Source: Skermanella aerolata KACC 11604 (lineage in GTDB: Bacteria > Pseudomonadota > Alphaproteobacteria > Azospirillales > Azospirillaceae). Taken from it: DNA of 64,000 nucleotides. How positions within the stretch are numbered: position 1 is the first letter of the stretch; every line of letters starts with the position of its first letter. Positions 42,597 to 51,048 of the stretch are shown piece by piece. The translations under genes were made by a program, and so were the position numbers. The DNA is taken from positions 16,782-80,781 of the forward strand of contig NZ_AVFK01000032.1 of assembly GCF_000936425.1 (NCBI RefSeq). Direction: 5' to 3'. The notes below the pieces were generated by a model that searched no databases, had not been told where the DNA came from, and saw only the letters and a list, made by a program, of their open reading frames with translations.

Positions 42597-43335
42597 GGAT
42601 GAAGTCCCCTTCGGTGGATGCCAGGATTTCCGCAAGGTGAACGGTGCGGACGCCGCTGCGGAGCCGGTGAAGTCCACCCCCGATATGCATCAGGCACGAG
42701 CTGTCCAGGGCGGTACAGATTTCGGCGCGGGTGCCGAGGACGGTCCGCATCTTGTCCGACAGCATCGCGACCGAGGTATCCTCGTTCTTGACCGCGAAGG
42801 TGCCTCCGAAACCGCAGCACTCCTGCGCATCGGGCAACTCGATCAGGTCGAGGCCGCGTACCGCCCGCAGCAGCTTCAGCGGCGCCTCGCCGACCTTCAG
42901 CGCGCGGAGCGAATTGCAGGTCGGATGGTAGGTGACCCGCCGGGGGTAATAGGCCCCGACATCCTCGACGCCCAGTTTCTCGACCAGGAACTGGGACAGC
43001 TCGAACACCCGCGGCACCAGATCGGCCACATCGCGCTTCAATGCCTCGTCGCCGGTGTCGACAAGGCTTCGAAGATAGGCAGTGCGGATGTTGGAAACGC
43101 ACGACGAAGATGGCGATACGACCACCTCGGCATCCCGGAACGCCTTGACGAAACGGCGGATCAGGGGAATGGCCTCGTCGCCGTACCCGGTGTTGGAGTG
43201 CATCTGGCCGCAGCAGGTCTGGTTCTCCGGAAACTCGACGGTATGGCCAAGCCGCTCCAGTAGCCTGACGGTGGCGATCCCCGTCTGCGGAAACAGCGTG
43301 TCATTATAGCAGGTGATGAACAGCGCTACGCGCAC
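42580..43335 (-). CDS. lutA: Lactate utilization protein A (CCG-domain)
   Basis: 251 residues with two cysteine-rich CCG domains: QTCCGQMHSNTGYGDEA in the first half and QECCGFGGTFAVKNEDTS in the second, plus TYHPTCNSLRAL. This is the GlpC/HdrB-type domain binding an unusual iron-sulfur cluster. First gene of lutABC. No LutR-type regulator gene adjoins it. Confidence 0.95.
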   Translation of the reverse strand: MRVALFITCYNDTLFPQTGIATVRLLERLGHTVEFPENQTCCGQMHSNTGYGDEAIPLIRRFVKAFRDAEVVVSPSSSCVSNIRTAYLRSLVDTGDEALKRDVADLVPRVFELSQFLVEKLGVEDVGAYYPRRVTYHPTCNSLRALKVGEAPLKLLRAVRGLDLIELPDAQECCGFGGTFAVKNEDTSVAMLSDKMRTVLGTRAEICTALDSSCLMHIGGGLHRLRSGVRTVHLAEILASTEGDFIHGERR

Positions 43336-43392
43336 GGGCGGTTTCCCTTCGGGTTGTCGGACAAGGTGCTGATCTCACCGGCTCAGGTAAGG

Positions 43393-44004
43393 TCAGGAGT
43401 GCTGTGGTCCAGGGTCCGCGCCGTCGGGGTCAGCGCCGTCGAGGCTCCTGTTGTGCTCGCGCAGGTCCTCCGTCATAGCGCCGCCGAACAGGGTCCAGGC
43501 GGTGAACGGCACTCCCAGAGCCGCGGCGTACCGGTCGACGTGGGAAGCGCGCTCGACATAGGCGGCGCCGGTGCCGACCATGGCCGCGGCGACCGCGGTG
43601 GCGCCGGTAATGCTGCGTTCACCGAAGAAGACCTTGCCCCAGCCGCTCGTCATGGCGATGTTGGCCGCCCAGAGCGCCAGCGCCGCATCGCGCTCGGGAC
43701 TGCGAGGCTGCCGCATCAGCCGGTACGCCCCGATGCCCAGCAGCGTCGTGACGACGGGCCAAGCCGCGCCGAACACCGGGTCCGGCGGCTTGTAGGATGG
43801 CTTTTCGAGGCTTTCATACCAGTCCTTGATGTCAGGATGGGTCGGATCGGGACTGTAGCGCCGGCTGAACAGTCCGCTGAGAACCTGGACTCCGCCGACG
43901 ATCAGGGCCGCTTTGCCCGGCGAAAGGGCATGATCCTTGTCACGGTACGCCTTGCGGTACCGCCGGTCGCTGCCGACGTCGGAACGTGCTTGCCGCGTGA
44001 CCAT
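43393..44004 (-). CDS. TspO/MBR-family membrane protein
   Basis: 203 residues with about five membrane helices. Core motifs WYESLEKPSYKPPDPVFGAAWPVV and ALALWAANIAMTSGWGKVFFG match TspO, though the usual WxxxFF pattern is altered. TspO binds porphyrins and in Rhodobacter tunes photosynthesis genes to oxygen; the window's bchE-bchJ pair makes that relevant. GGAG lies 7 bases before the ATG. The N-terminus is a basic extension. Confidence 0.8.
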   Translation of the reverse strand: MVTRQARSDVGSDRRYRKAYRDKDHALSPGKAALIVGGVQVLSGLFSRRYSPDPTHPDIKDWYESLEKPSYKPPDPVFGAAWPVVTTLLGIGAYRLMRQPRSPERDAALALWAANIAMTSGWGKVFFGERSITGATAVAAAMVGTGAAYVERASHVDRYAAALGVPFTAWTLFGGAMTEDLREHNRSLDGADPDGADPGPQHS

Positions 44005-44201
44005 CGTGAACTCCAGAAGCCAAATCGTCGTGTTGGAACAGCACGCCCGGAGTCTTGGTTCCGCCTTTCCGCGCCGGGCCGGATCATCCGTCGTCGTCAG
44101 GCCGTATCCGATGGATTGGAAATCGGAGCACTGGAAAAGCGGCGGTCGAGTTTCAGATCAAGGGTCTGGCGTTTCCGCCCCGCACCGTCGAAAGGCCCGC
44201 G

Positions 44202-45722
44202 ATGCCGCACGATCACCGCATCCCCACCGGCTCCAGCCCGCTGGCCGTCAGCCGGCGCTCTCTCCTCGGCAGACTGGCGCTCGGCGGGCTGGCGCTGGGC
44301 ACCACCGTGCTGCCCTGGCGCTCCGCTCCGGCCCAGACAGCGGCGCCGTCGTCCCGGCCGCTCGTCCGGCAGCCGCCGCAGGGCGAGTTCGTCATTCGCG
44401 GCGGGTATGTGCTGACGATGGAGCCGGGCGCCGCCGACCTGCCCAGGGGCGACGTGCATGTCCGCGACGGGACGATCGTCGCGGTCGGCGAGAGCCTCGC
44501 GGCGCCCGGCGCCGAGGTGATCGACGGCGCCGGATTCATCGTCTCGCCCGGTCTGGTCGACACCCACTGGCACATGTGGACCTCGCTGATGCGGAACATG
44601 GCCAACAGCGTTCCCGGCAGCGGCTATTTCCTGGTGGTGACCAGAACGGGATCGGCGTTCCTGCCCGAGCACATGTATGCCGGGACGCTGCTGTCGGCGG
44701 CGGAGGCGATCAACGCCGGCATCACGACCGTCCATGACTGGTGCCACAACATCCGCTCGCCCGAACACGCCCGCAGCGATGTCCAGGCCTTGAAGGATGC
44801 CGGCATCCGGGGGCGCTTTTCCTACGGTCCCTATCGCCCGCTGTCGCCCCGGCAACCGCTGGACGTCGCGGATTTCACGCGGCTGCATGACCAGTGGCAG
44901 GATTACGAGAACGGCGGGCTGCTGAGCCTCGGGCTAGGCTGGCGGGGCGTCCAGTCGGTCGTCCAGGAACCGGGCGGCACAGCCAAGCTGGTGCCGGGCG
45001 ATCCCGCCGTCTACCGCGCCGATTTCGACGCGGCGCGGGAGCGCGGCCTGCCCGTTTCCCTCCATGCCAACTCGACCCCCGCCGACCATGGCCACGTCGC
45101 GGCGCTGGAGCGGCTGGGGCTGCTGCACGAGGGGTTCCAGGTCGTCCACGCCACCCACATCACGCCGGCCGAGGTCGAGGCCATGGCCAAGCGGGGCGCC
45201 GTCGTGACGCTGTCGCCCTTCTCCGAGATGACGATCGGCTACGGCGTCCCTCCCGTCAGGGCGTTCCTGGACGCGGGCGTTGCGACCGGCCTGTCGGTGG
45301 ACACCACGCCGCTGACGGGAGATGCCGACATGATGGACATCATGAAGGTCACCCATAACCTGTTCAACGGTCAGGCCATGTCGGAATTCGGCACGACCGC
45401 GCGCAGGATGCTGGAACTCGGCACGCTGGAGGGAGCGCGCTCGCTCGGCCTGTCCGCAATCACCGGGTCGCTGGCGGCGGGCAAGCGGGCCGACCTGATC
45501 ATGACCGCGATCCACGACCGCTCCCAGGGATTGTCGATGACGCCGGTCACGGACATGGCGCACATGATCGTCCACTCGGCCGGTCCCGGAGACGTCGATA
45601 CCGTGATCGTGGACGGGAGGGTGTTGAAGCAGGGCGGCCGGCTGACCGCGATCGACACGGAGGAGGTCAAGCGCCGCGCCGCCGCCGCCAGCGATTTCGT
45701 CAGGAGCGCCGCACCCGGCTGA
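44202..45722 (+). CDS. Exported TRZ/ATZ-family amidohydrolase with Tat signal
   Basis: 506 residues from the ATG at 44202. The signal reads SRRSLLGRLALGGLALGTTV, a twin-arginine sequence, with an Ala-rich end at APAQTAAP. The catalytic domain shows DTHWHMWTSLM (metal histidines), SLHANSTPADHGH, VVHATHITPAEVEAMA and LSVDTTPLTGDADMMD. The last motif carries the late aspartate. Cytosine-deaminase-like amidohydrolases are normally cytoplasmic; an exported one suggests it detoxifies or pre-processes an external heterocycle or ester. Upstream 44005-44201 holds nothing else I can support. Confidence 0.85.
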   Translation: MPHDHRIPTGSSPLAVSRRSLLGRLALGGLALGTTVLPWRSAPAQTAAPSSRPLVRQPPQGEFVIRGGYVLTMEPGAADLPRGDVHVRDGTIVAVGESLAAPGAEVIDGAGFIVSPGLVDTHWHMWTSLMRNMANSVPGSGYFLVVTRTGSAFLPEHMYAGTLLSAAEAINAGITTVHDWCHNIRSPEHARSDVQALKDAGIRGRFSYGPYRPLSPRQPLDVADFTRLHDQWQDYENGGLLSLGLGWRGVQSVVQEPGGTAKLVPGDPAVYRADFDAARERGLPVSLHANSTPADHGHVAALERLGLLHEGFQVVHATHITPAEVEAMAKRGAVVTLSPFSEMTIGYGVPPVRAFLDAGVATGLSVDTTPLTGDADMMDIMKVTHNLFNGQAMSEFGTTARRMLELGTLEGARSLGLSAITGSLAAGKRADLIMTAIHDRSQGLSMTPVTDMAHMIVHSAGPGDVDTVIVDGRVLKQGGRLTAIDTEEVKRRAAAASDFVRSAAPG

Positions 45723-45743
45723 GATCCCGCCTATCGGCGAGGT

Positions 45744-46091
45744 TCAAGTGATGTCGCGAGCGTCGCCGGTATCACGTTCCTGAAGGTCCTGACGCACGAA
45801 TTGCCAGAGCAGAGCGAAGCACGAGAAGAAGCCGACCGCCAGGAGGGCCGATGCCGGCGACTTCGTCTCGTCGTTGAGGCAGATCGTGACAACGGTCGAC
45901 AGCAGGGTCACCGCGATCGCAACGGTGTTCGCGCCAAAGCGCAGGCGCTTGAGGGTGCAGTGGAAAGCCGGGGACATGCGCATCGGTTCCGGAGCGTAAA
46001 TGGGTGGCTTGGCGAGAGGCACCCATTCTCGGACGGCGCGCTTAAGATATGATTGACGGATACCGGTGCGGGACCCCGGACACCCCGTCAT
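45744..46091 (-). CDS. Small membrane protein of unknown function
   Basis: 115 residues from the ATG at 46091, which overlaps the stop of the preceding gene by ATGA; a shorter start at 45983 (MRMSPAFHCTLKRLR) is also plausible. Two hydrophobic helices (FGANTVAIAVTLLSTVVTICL and LLAVGFFSCFALLWQFV) and a basic flank suggest an inner-membrane protein. No family recognised. The overlap suggests co-translation with the large P-loop protein. Confidence 0.52.
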   Translation of the reverse strand: MTGCPGSRTGIRQSYLKRAVREWVPLAKPPIYAPEPMRMSPAFHCTLKRLRFGANTVAIAVTLLSTVVTICLNDETKSPASALLAVGFFSCFALLWQFVRQDLQERDTGDARDIT

Positions 46092-47920
46092 GTCGGGGAA
46101 CCGGCCTTCGCGGCCCAGCGGCCGATCGTGTGATATCTAGCAGGATCGAGGAACTCGGGGACGGTCGCGGCGAGGACGGTTCCCTCGAAGATTTCCGGCG
46201 CGGCCCCGCTCAGGGCGACCCTCACTTCCTCATCCTTGCCCGCCTCGGCAAGGGCGTCCGGATCGATCCACTTGAGCTGGCCCGCCTCGAAGCGGACATG
46301 GATGCGGCCCGTTTCCCGGTCGGCAATGTTGACCACGGGAAACTTCCGGATACACCGGCTGAGGAATTCGGTGTTGTTTTCCGCGGCCATCGCCGTCTGG
46401 TCCGGATAAACCTCCTCCGGCCCCTTCGCGTTGATGTTGATCTTCCGGTATCGCTCCAGGTTGAGTATGCACTTCACGTCGAGGATATTCATCTCGCCGC
46501 TCCAGCCGAAGGCAGCCGTGAGCGGTACTTCTCCACGAGGGACGCTGTTGTCCAGAAACTCGTAGTGAACGGGAACGTCCGGGTTCAGCGCCCGCCCGAA
46601 CAGGATGTTCTGCATGCCGGTGAACGCCTCCACGTTATGCGCCAGCAGATCGTCCACGGCCTTGTAGCGGCCAAGTTCCAGGCCGCGCTGCCACGCGCGT
46701 TCGACGGTTTCCTGCGGGGGCGTGACCATCAGGGAGTAGCACAGCAGGTTGCCGAAACGGGATGGCAGGTGCTTGCTTTCATCCGAATCCAGCGCGAAGC
46801 TGTCGAACCGGAAGCGGTCGATCATGAGGTGCGAGGTCTGCTGCTTGTCGCCCTTGCGGACCAGATGCACGTCGAGCTTGCGGTCGATGATCGTGACTTC
46901 GTGACTGGTGAGCATCCCCGCGTATTTGTACAGCGGTCCCAGCGAACCGAAGTCGAGCAGAGCCCGTCTCCACGTATCGGGACTTATCAGCGCGAAGTCG
47001 TTCCACTGTATGCCCAGCTTCGCGGCCAGCTTCCTTTGCAGCGGCCGCATCGTGCTCTTTCCGGATGCCGATGCTCCCTTGGTCAGCATGGTGACGGGCT
47101 TGGCCTGATGGGGAAGCTCCCGAAATCCTTGCTGCTGTGCTACTTCATGAATTTTCGGTTCGAGATACCGGCTGATGACCTCGGCGCCATGGTCGTTGCA
47201 GGCGAGGTCGGTGGCGAGCGACGCCAGAAACGTGTTTTCACCCACGATACGGCCATGATGCAACCGGACGGCCGAGGCGACCCTTGCCAGCGAACGGTAA
47301 GCCGCCCTTTCCAAGGCCGCGTCGCTCGCATGCGCCCGCACCGCCCACTGGCCGACGATCCGCTCATCGCGGTCGCGCTGGCTTTCCACCGCAGGCCGAT
47401 CCGGTTTCGCGGCCGATCCGCGGAACCATGACCAAAGACCGCGCGACGCCTTGCCTTGCCCGCTGGACGGGCTGGAAGAGCTGACCGAAGGACGGCCGAA
47501 GGCGGAAGCGAGTTCGCTTTTGATGAAGGTTTCCAGGTCGCTCCGCGTCCGCTTGTAAAGTTCGTCGATCTCGGACCGGTTCGGATCGACGGCCCGCTCC
47601 GACAGCGTTTGCGCCATGCGCCGCAGGTTCAAACCAAGACTGCCGACGCTGGCGTCCTCCGGGTCCGGTATTTCGTAATCGGCGGTGACGCGCACCAGCA
47701 GCTCATGCAGCGTCAGCCGTTCGGGCCGGAAGATCGCGAGGACCTCCAGAGGAAGTCCTGTGACGTCCCGGAGTTCCATCGCCCGGGTCAGATCGTGGAA
47801 GACATTCTCCGGCCGGAAGATGGTCGACAGCGCCAGCAGTTCGCGGGTGAGTTCCGACCGTATGCCCGGGTTCCAGGGGCCATGGACACGGTCGTCACTG
47901 TCGCGGTGAGTTCTCTGCAT
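46088..47920 (-). CDS. Large P-loop protein with zeta-toxin/kinase-like domain
   Basis: 610 residues from the ATG at 47920 (GGGGAACC upstream). The first 180 or so are helical and charged with a serine-rich linker (SVSSSSPSSGQGKASRG). A P-loop GASASGKST lies at about residues 282-290, preceded by KPVTMLTK and followed by IQWNDFALISPDTWRRALLD, as in zeta-toxin/PezT-type kinases. The C-terminal 300 residues contain SGEMNILDVKCILNLERYRK and match nothing I know. It is far longer than zeta toxins (about 270), and no epsilon-type antitoxin adjoins it. A signalling or repair kinase is as likely as a toxin. Confidence 0.6.
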   Translation of the reverse strand: MQRTHRDSDDRVHGPWNPGIRSELTRELLALSTIFRPENVFHDLTRAMELRDVTGLPLEVLAIFRPERLTLHELLVRVTADYEIPDPEDASVGSLGLNLRRMAQTLSERAVDPNRSEIDELYKRTRSDLETFIKSELASAFGRPSVSSSSPSSGQGKASRGLWSWFRGSAAKPDRPAVESQRDRDERIVGQWAVRAHASDAALERAAYRSLARVASAVRLHHGRIVGENTFLASLATDLACNDHGAEVISRYLEPKIHEVAQQQGFRELPHQAKPVTMLTKGASASGKSTMRPLQRKLAAKLGIQWNDFALISPDTWRRALLDFGSLGPLYKYAGMLTSHEVTIIDRKLDVHLVRKGDKQQTSHLMIDRFRFDSFALDSDESKHLPSRFGNLLCYSLMVTPPQETVERAWQRGLELGRYKAVDDLLAHNVEAFTGMQNILFGRALNPDVPVHYEFLDNSVPRGEVPLTAAFGWSGEMNILDVKCILNLERYRKININAKGPEEVYPDQTAMAAENNTEFLSRCIRKFPVVNIADRETGRIHVRFEAGQLKWIDPDALAEAGKDEEVRVALSGAAPEIFEGTVLAATVPEFLDPARYHTIGRWAAKAGSPT

Positions 47921-47950
47921 GGTTCCCCATATTCTGTCGTGGGACACTGC

Positions 47951-47992
47951 GCCCCGGAGCAGCCGCTCGTCCTAGAGCGGCTGCTCCGGGGC
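47951..47992. terminator. Perfect 18-bp hairpin
   Basis: GCCCCGGAGCAGCCGCTC (47951-47968) pairs with GAGCGGCTGCTCCGGGGC (47975-47992) around the six-base loop GTCCTA. It lies 12 bp after the lipoprotein stop and 31 bp before the next start on the minus strand. A stem this strong would stop or pause polymerase; there is no T-run, so an intrinsic terminator needing helper factors or an mRNA-stabilising hairpin are both possible. Confidence 0.65.
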
Positions 47993-48003
47993 GTCGGATC
48001 GGA

Positions 48004-48678
48004 TCAATACGCCGCGAAACAGTACAGCAGTCCGGCGCCTCCGGTACCCTTCAGCGCCTCCTGGCTGCACCCGCCCCGGCTCAGATGGGACGAGTTCCAG
48101 GACTTGGCGGGAGGGTCCTCGTTCAGCCCCCTGCGGTCGCTGTGGCCGACCATTGCGGCGCCGTCGGCGCCACTCTTCGTCCAATTGCCGCAGGTCCTGT
48201 CCTCGGTCCCGGCGAACGCCGTTCCGTCGGGCTGCGATCCGGTCAGGATGTCGTGCGTGTTCGGAGTGTCGCCACGCCCGTTGACGGCATCCCCTTTCTC
48301 GGTGAGCGCCGTTTCCTTGGTAAGGTTGTTGGCGTCGTGAAGATCGTTCACGTTCCGGGCGATGACCGTTGCCTTGGCATTCTGCCAAGGTCCCTGCCCG
48401 ATGCGGTCACGCGCATTGACGGCGGGATTTCCGCCCATGCTCTGCGTGCTGAGATAGGCACGCCATGTCCGGCCTCCGGCTCCCGCCGCTTGAGCCAGTT
48501 TCTGGCAGTGCCGGTCGGCGCCTTCCAACCCGCCGAGATCGGCGCCCCGCCCGCTCCCGACGCTCGTGACGAAGAAGCTCATGCCGTCGTCGGCCTCGGC
48601 CTGGCGATCCATCGCGCAGGCACCCAGGCCTACCAGCAGCAGCGCCGCCGGCAAGCCAAATCGTGCAATACTCTTCAT
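48004..48678 (-). CDS. Lipoprotein with lectin-like/DUF1554-type domain
   Basis: 224 residues from MKSIARFG, with a GGGGGG-rich ribosome region upstream. The signal ends in LLLVGLGACA, a lipobox with Cys21. The mature part begins MSFFVTSVGSGRGADLGGLEGAD and continues HCQKLAQAAGAGGRTWRAYL, a pattern seen in many bacterial outer-membrane lipoproteins with a C-type-lectin/endostatin-like fold (DUF1554 type). Late blocks RTCGNWTKSG and SWNSSHLSRGGCSQ support this. It is probably anchored at the cell surface or periplasm; function unknown. Confidence 0.75.
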   Translation of the reverse strand: MKSIARFGLPAALLLVGLGACAMDRQAEADDGMSFFVTSVGSGRGADLGGLEGADRHCQKLAQAAGAGGRTWRAYLSTQSMGGNPAVNARDRIGQGPWQNAKATVIARNVNDLHDANNLTKETALTEKGDAVNGRGDTPNTHDILTGSQPDGTAFAGTEDRTCGNWTKSGADGAAMVGHSDRRGLNEDPPAKSWNSSHLSRGGCSQEALKGTGGAGLLYCFAAY

Positions 48679-48893
48679 CTCGTTCCCCCCTTTTTTCACT
48701 CTTCTGTTTCTGTGGCTTCTGTTTTTGTGGCCGATTTCGCAGCCAGTTCAATCATCAGACAGTCTTGTCTACCTGCAAAGAGTTGATTTAGGAGGGGGAG
48801 TTGAATCGAGGCTATCGTGGACGCTGGAAACCCGTCCAGGTTCCTGTGCCAACTTTGGCTGCGACTGCTCTCAAGGCTGCGGTCGAAGTCGGT

Positions 48894-49925
48894 TTACTGC
48901 CTGGACTCGTCCCGCAGCAAACCTTCTGGCCCCACTTCCTTGATGTAGGGAAGGTCAAGCGTCGTCTTCATCGAGCGGGAATAGCGTACCCGGTCCAGTA
49001 CCTTTTCGCGCGCCTTGAGCAGATGGGCACGCGCTTCCTGCGCAACGTCCGCCTTGTCGCGCCGCATCATGGCATCGACGATGCGGCGGTGCTCGTTGAA
49101 GAAAGGTTCTTCGTTGGGGAAGGCGATCTCCCGGCCGAACAGGTGTTTGCCGAAGATCATGATGCAGCGGGTCCGCTTGAGCGCCTCCACCAGCTCGGGA
49201 TTGGGGCAATAGCTCAGGCAGCGGACATGCAGGTCCAGTTCCAGTTCGTCCAGGCCGTCCGCCGGCAGGTTGGGATAGCGCCGCAAAGCGTCGACCAGCC
49301 GACCGTCGACCTGTTCAAGTTCCTTCGTCGGGATCACCTCGGCCGCCTTGGACAGGGCGACGGGTTCCAGATGCTCGCGCAGTTCGTACAGATAGTTGAC
49401 GCGGTTCTCATCGAGCGAGACGCTGTACCAGCGGGAACGCTCGTCCTTGACGATCAGTCCGTTGACCTGGGCATGCATCAGCACGTCGTGCGTTACGGTC
49501 CGGCTGACACCGTAGTGGCTGGCCAGCTCATGCTCGTTGATGCGGAAGTGGCCATACAGAGCACAGCGGATCAGCTCGCTTTCGACGGGGTCGTAGACGT
49601 TCTCCCATGCCCGCTCCTTGAGCCCTCCGGCCTCCCGGTCGTCCAGCCCGAGGGAGCGGGCGGTGATCGGTTCCCGGATCACGCTGTCCGCGCTGCCTCC
49701 GACGACGAAGCCCCTGCCATCGAAGCGGCTGATCATCCCTTCGCCATGCAATTCCGCGAAAGCCTGCTTGATCGGCCCCCGGCTGGATCCCGTAAGGTTC
49801 GCGACATGCGTCTCCAACAGAAGCTGTCCCTTAGGAAGCTTGCCGGAGACGATGGCGTCGCGCAGAAGCGATTTGATCTTCGCCGCCAGACGGGTGGTTT
49901 GCAGTTGCGTCGGTGTCGTCAGCAT
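48894..49925 (-). CDS. GntR-family regulator with two winged-helix domains and an FCD-like domain
   Basis: 343 residues from MLTTPTQLQ. A first GntR winged helix spans about residues 10-75 (LAAKIKSLLRDAIVSGKLP, VANLTGSSRGPIKQAFAELHGEGMI). A second winged helix follows at about 108-170 (VESELIRCALYGHFRINEH, ELASHYGVSRTVTHDVLMHAQVNGLI). An FCD-type helical domain completes it (YELREHLEPVALSKAAE...FFNEHRRIVDAMMRRD). Normal FCD regulators are about 230 residues with one winged helix. It precedes the catabolic genes on the same strand and likely governs them. Confidence 0.82.
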   Translation of the reverse strand: MLTTPTQLQTTRLAAKIKSLLRDAIVSGKLPKGQLLLETHVANLTGSSRGPIKQAFAELHGEGMISRFDGRGFVVGGSADSVIREPITARSLGLDDREAGGLKERAWENVYDPVESELIRCALYGHFRINEHELASHYGVSRTVTHDVLMHAQVNGLIVKDERSRWYSVSLDENRVNYLYELREHLEPVALSKAAEVIPTKELEQVDGRLVDALRRYPNLPADGLDELELDLHVRCLSYCPNPELVEALKRTRCIMIFGKHLFGREIAFPNEEPFFNEHRRIVDAMMRRDKADVAQEARAHLLKAREKVLDRVRYSRSMKTTLDLPYIKEVGPEGLLRDESRQ

Positions 49926-50068
49926 CGTCTTCAAACGGCCCTTCGAATCTCCTGTCGCAGTAGTCGTGCGAGGACCACCATCCGGCCAGCATACCTGCAA
50001 CGAACGCCTGCCATCAGCAAAATCCTCGACACGGCATCAGCCGAAAGCCGTAATTTGCCGCCCCGGCC

Positions 50069-50998
50069 CTACCGCGCCCAGCGCAGAACCAGCGGATCGA
50101 GGCGTCTGGCCGTTTCCATCAAGCCGGCACGGGTCTGCGGATGAAGCGGCTGCAAGGGATGACGCACCGCCTCCGATGCGATCACGCCGCCTTCCTTCAT
50201 CAGGGCCTTGGCGGCGATCAGGCCGGTCTGGCGATTCTCATAGTTGATCAGCGGCAGCCACCGGTTATAGGCATCAACGGCTTCCTCGCGGCGTCCGTCC
50301 CGATAGGCATCGACGATCTGGCGGATCCCGTCCGGATAGCCGCCGCCGGTCATCGCTCCGGTGGCCCCGGCATCGAGGTCGGGGAGAAGGGTGATGGCTT
50401 CCTCTCCGTCCCATGGTCCCTCGATCGCGCTGCCGCCAAGCTCGATCAGCTCGCGCAGCTTGGAGGCGGCGCCGGGCACTTCGATCTTGAAATAGGCGAC
50501 GTTGGGGATTTCCTTCGCCATCCGCGCAAGGAAGGGCGCGGCCAGGGCCGTGCCGCTGACCGGTGCGTCCTGGATCATGATCGGAATGCCGATGGCGTCC
50601 GACACCATCCGGAAGAAGTCGAAGATGCCTCGCTCCGGCACGCGGATCGTAGCCCCGTGGTAGGGCGGCATGATCATGACCATGGAGGCGCCGGCCTCCT
50701 GCGCCCTGCGGCTGCGCTCGGCGCAGACCCTCGAGCTGAAATGCGTGGTGGTCACGATCACCGGAACGCGACCGGCCACGTGATCGAGGATGGTATCGAT
50801 CAGGAGCGTGCGCTCATCGTCGGTCAGAACGAACTGTTCGGAGAAATTGGCGAGGATGCAGAGGCCGTCGGACCCGGCATCGATCATGAAGTCGGTGCAG
50901 CGCTTCTGGCTGTCCAGATCAAGTTCGCCGCGATCGTCGAAAGTGGTCGGCATCACCGGAAAGACGCCGCGGAAACGAGGTTGCGGATCTGCTGTCAT
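50069..50998 (-). CDS. DapA/N-acetylneuraminate-lyase-family aldolase or dehydratase
   Basis: 309 residues from MTADPQPRFRGVFPVMPTTF. The TIM barrel carries the tyrosine region MIMPPYHG and the Schiff-base lysine in NVAYFKIEVPG. FTEL-type substrate loop reads ANFSEQF, unlike the TT pair of DapA, so the substrate is probably a keto-deoxy sugar acid (as in L-2-keto-3-deoxyarabonate dehydratase) rather than pyruvate plus aspartate semialdehyde. It lies in a row with two dehydrogenases on the minus strand. Confidence 0.85.
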   Translation of the reverse strand: MTADPQPRFRGVFPVMPTTFDDRGELDLDSQKRCTDFMIDAGSDGLCILANFSEQFVLTDDERTLLIDTILDHVAGRVPVIVTTTHFSSRVCAERSRRAQEAGASMVMIMPPYHGATIRVPERGIFDFFRMVSDAIGIPIMIQDAPVSGTALAAPFLARMAKEIPNVAYFKIEVPGAASKLRELIELGGSAIEGPWDGEEAITLLPDLDAGATGAMTGGGYPDGIRQIVDAYRDGRREEAVDAYNRWLPLINYENRQTGLIAAKALMKEGGVIASEAVRHPLQPLHPQTRAGLMETARRLDPLVLRWAR

Positions 50999-51048
50999 GG
51001 GGTCGTCCCATCCTTGCTGAAATTGATTTGCCGGTGCCGGGGTATCGG

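Noticed and set aside
46049..47431. 460-codon plus-strand frame opposite the P-loop protein
   Set aside because: No motif and shadow-type composition, while the minus strand encodes GASASGKST and a coherent protein.
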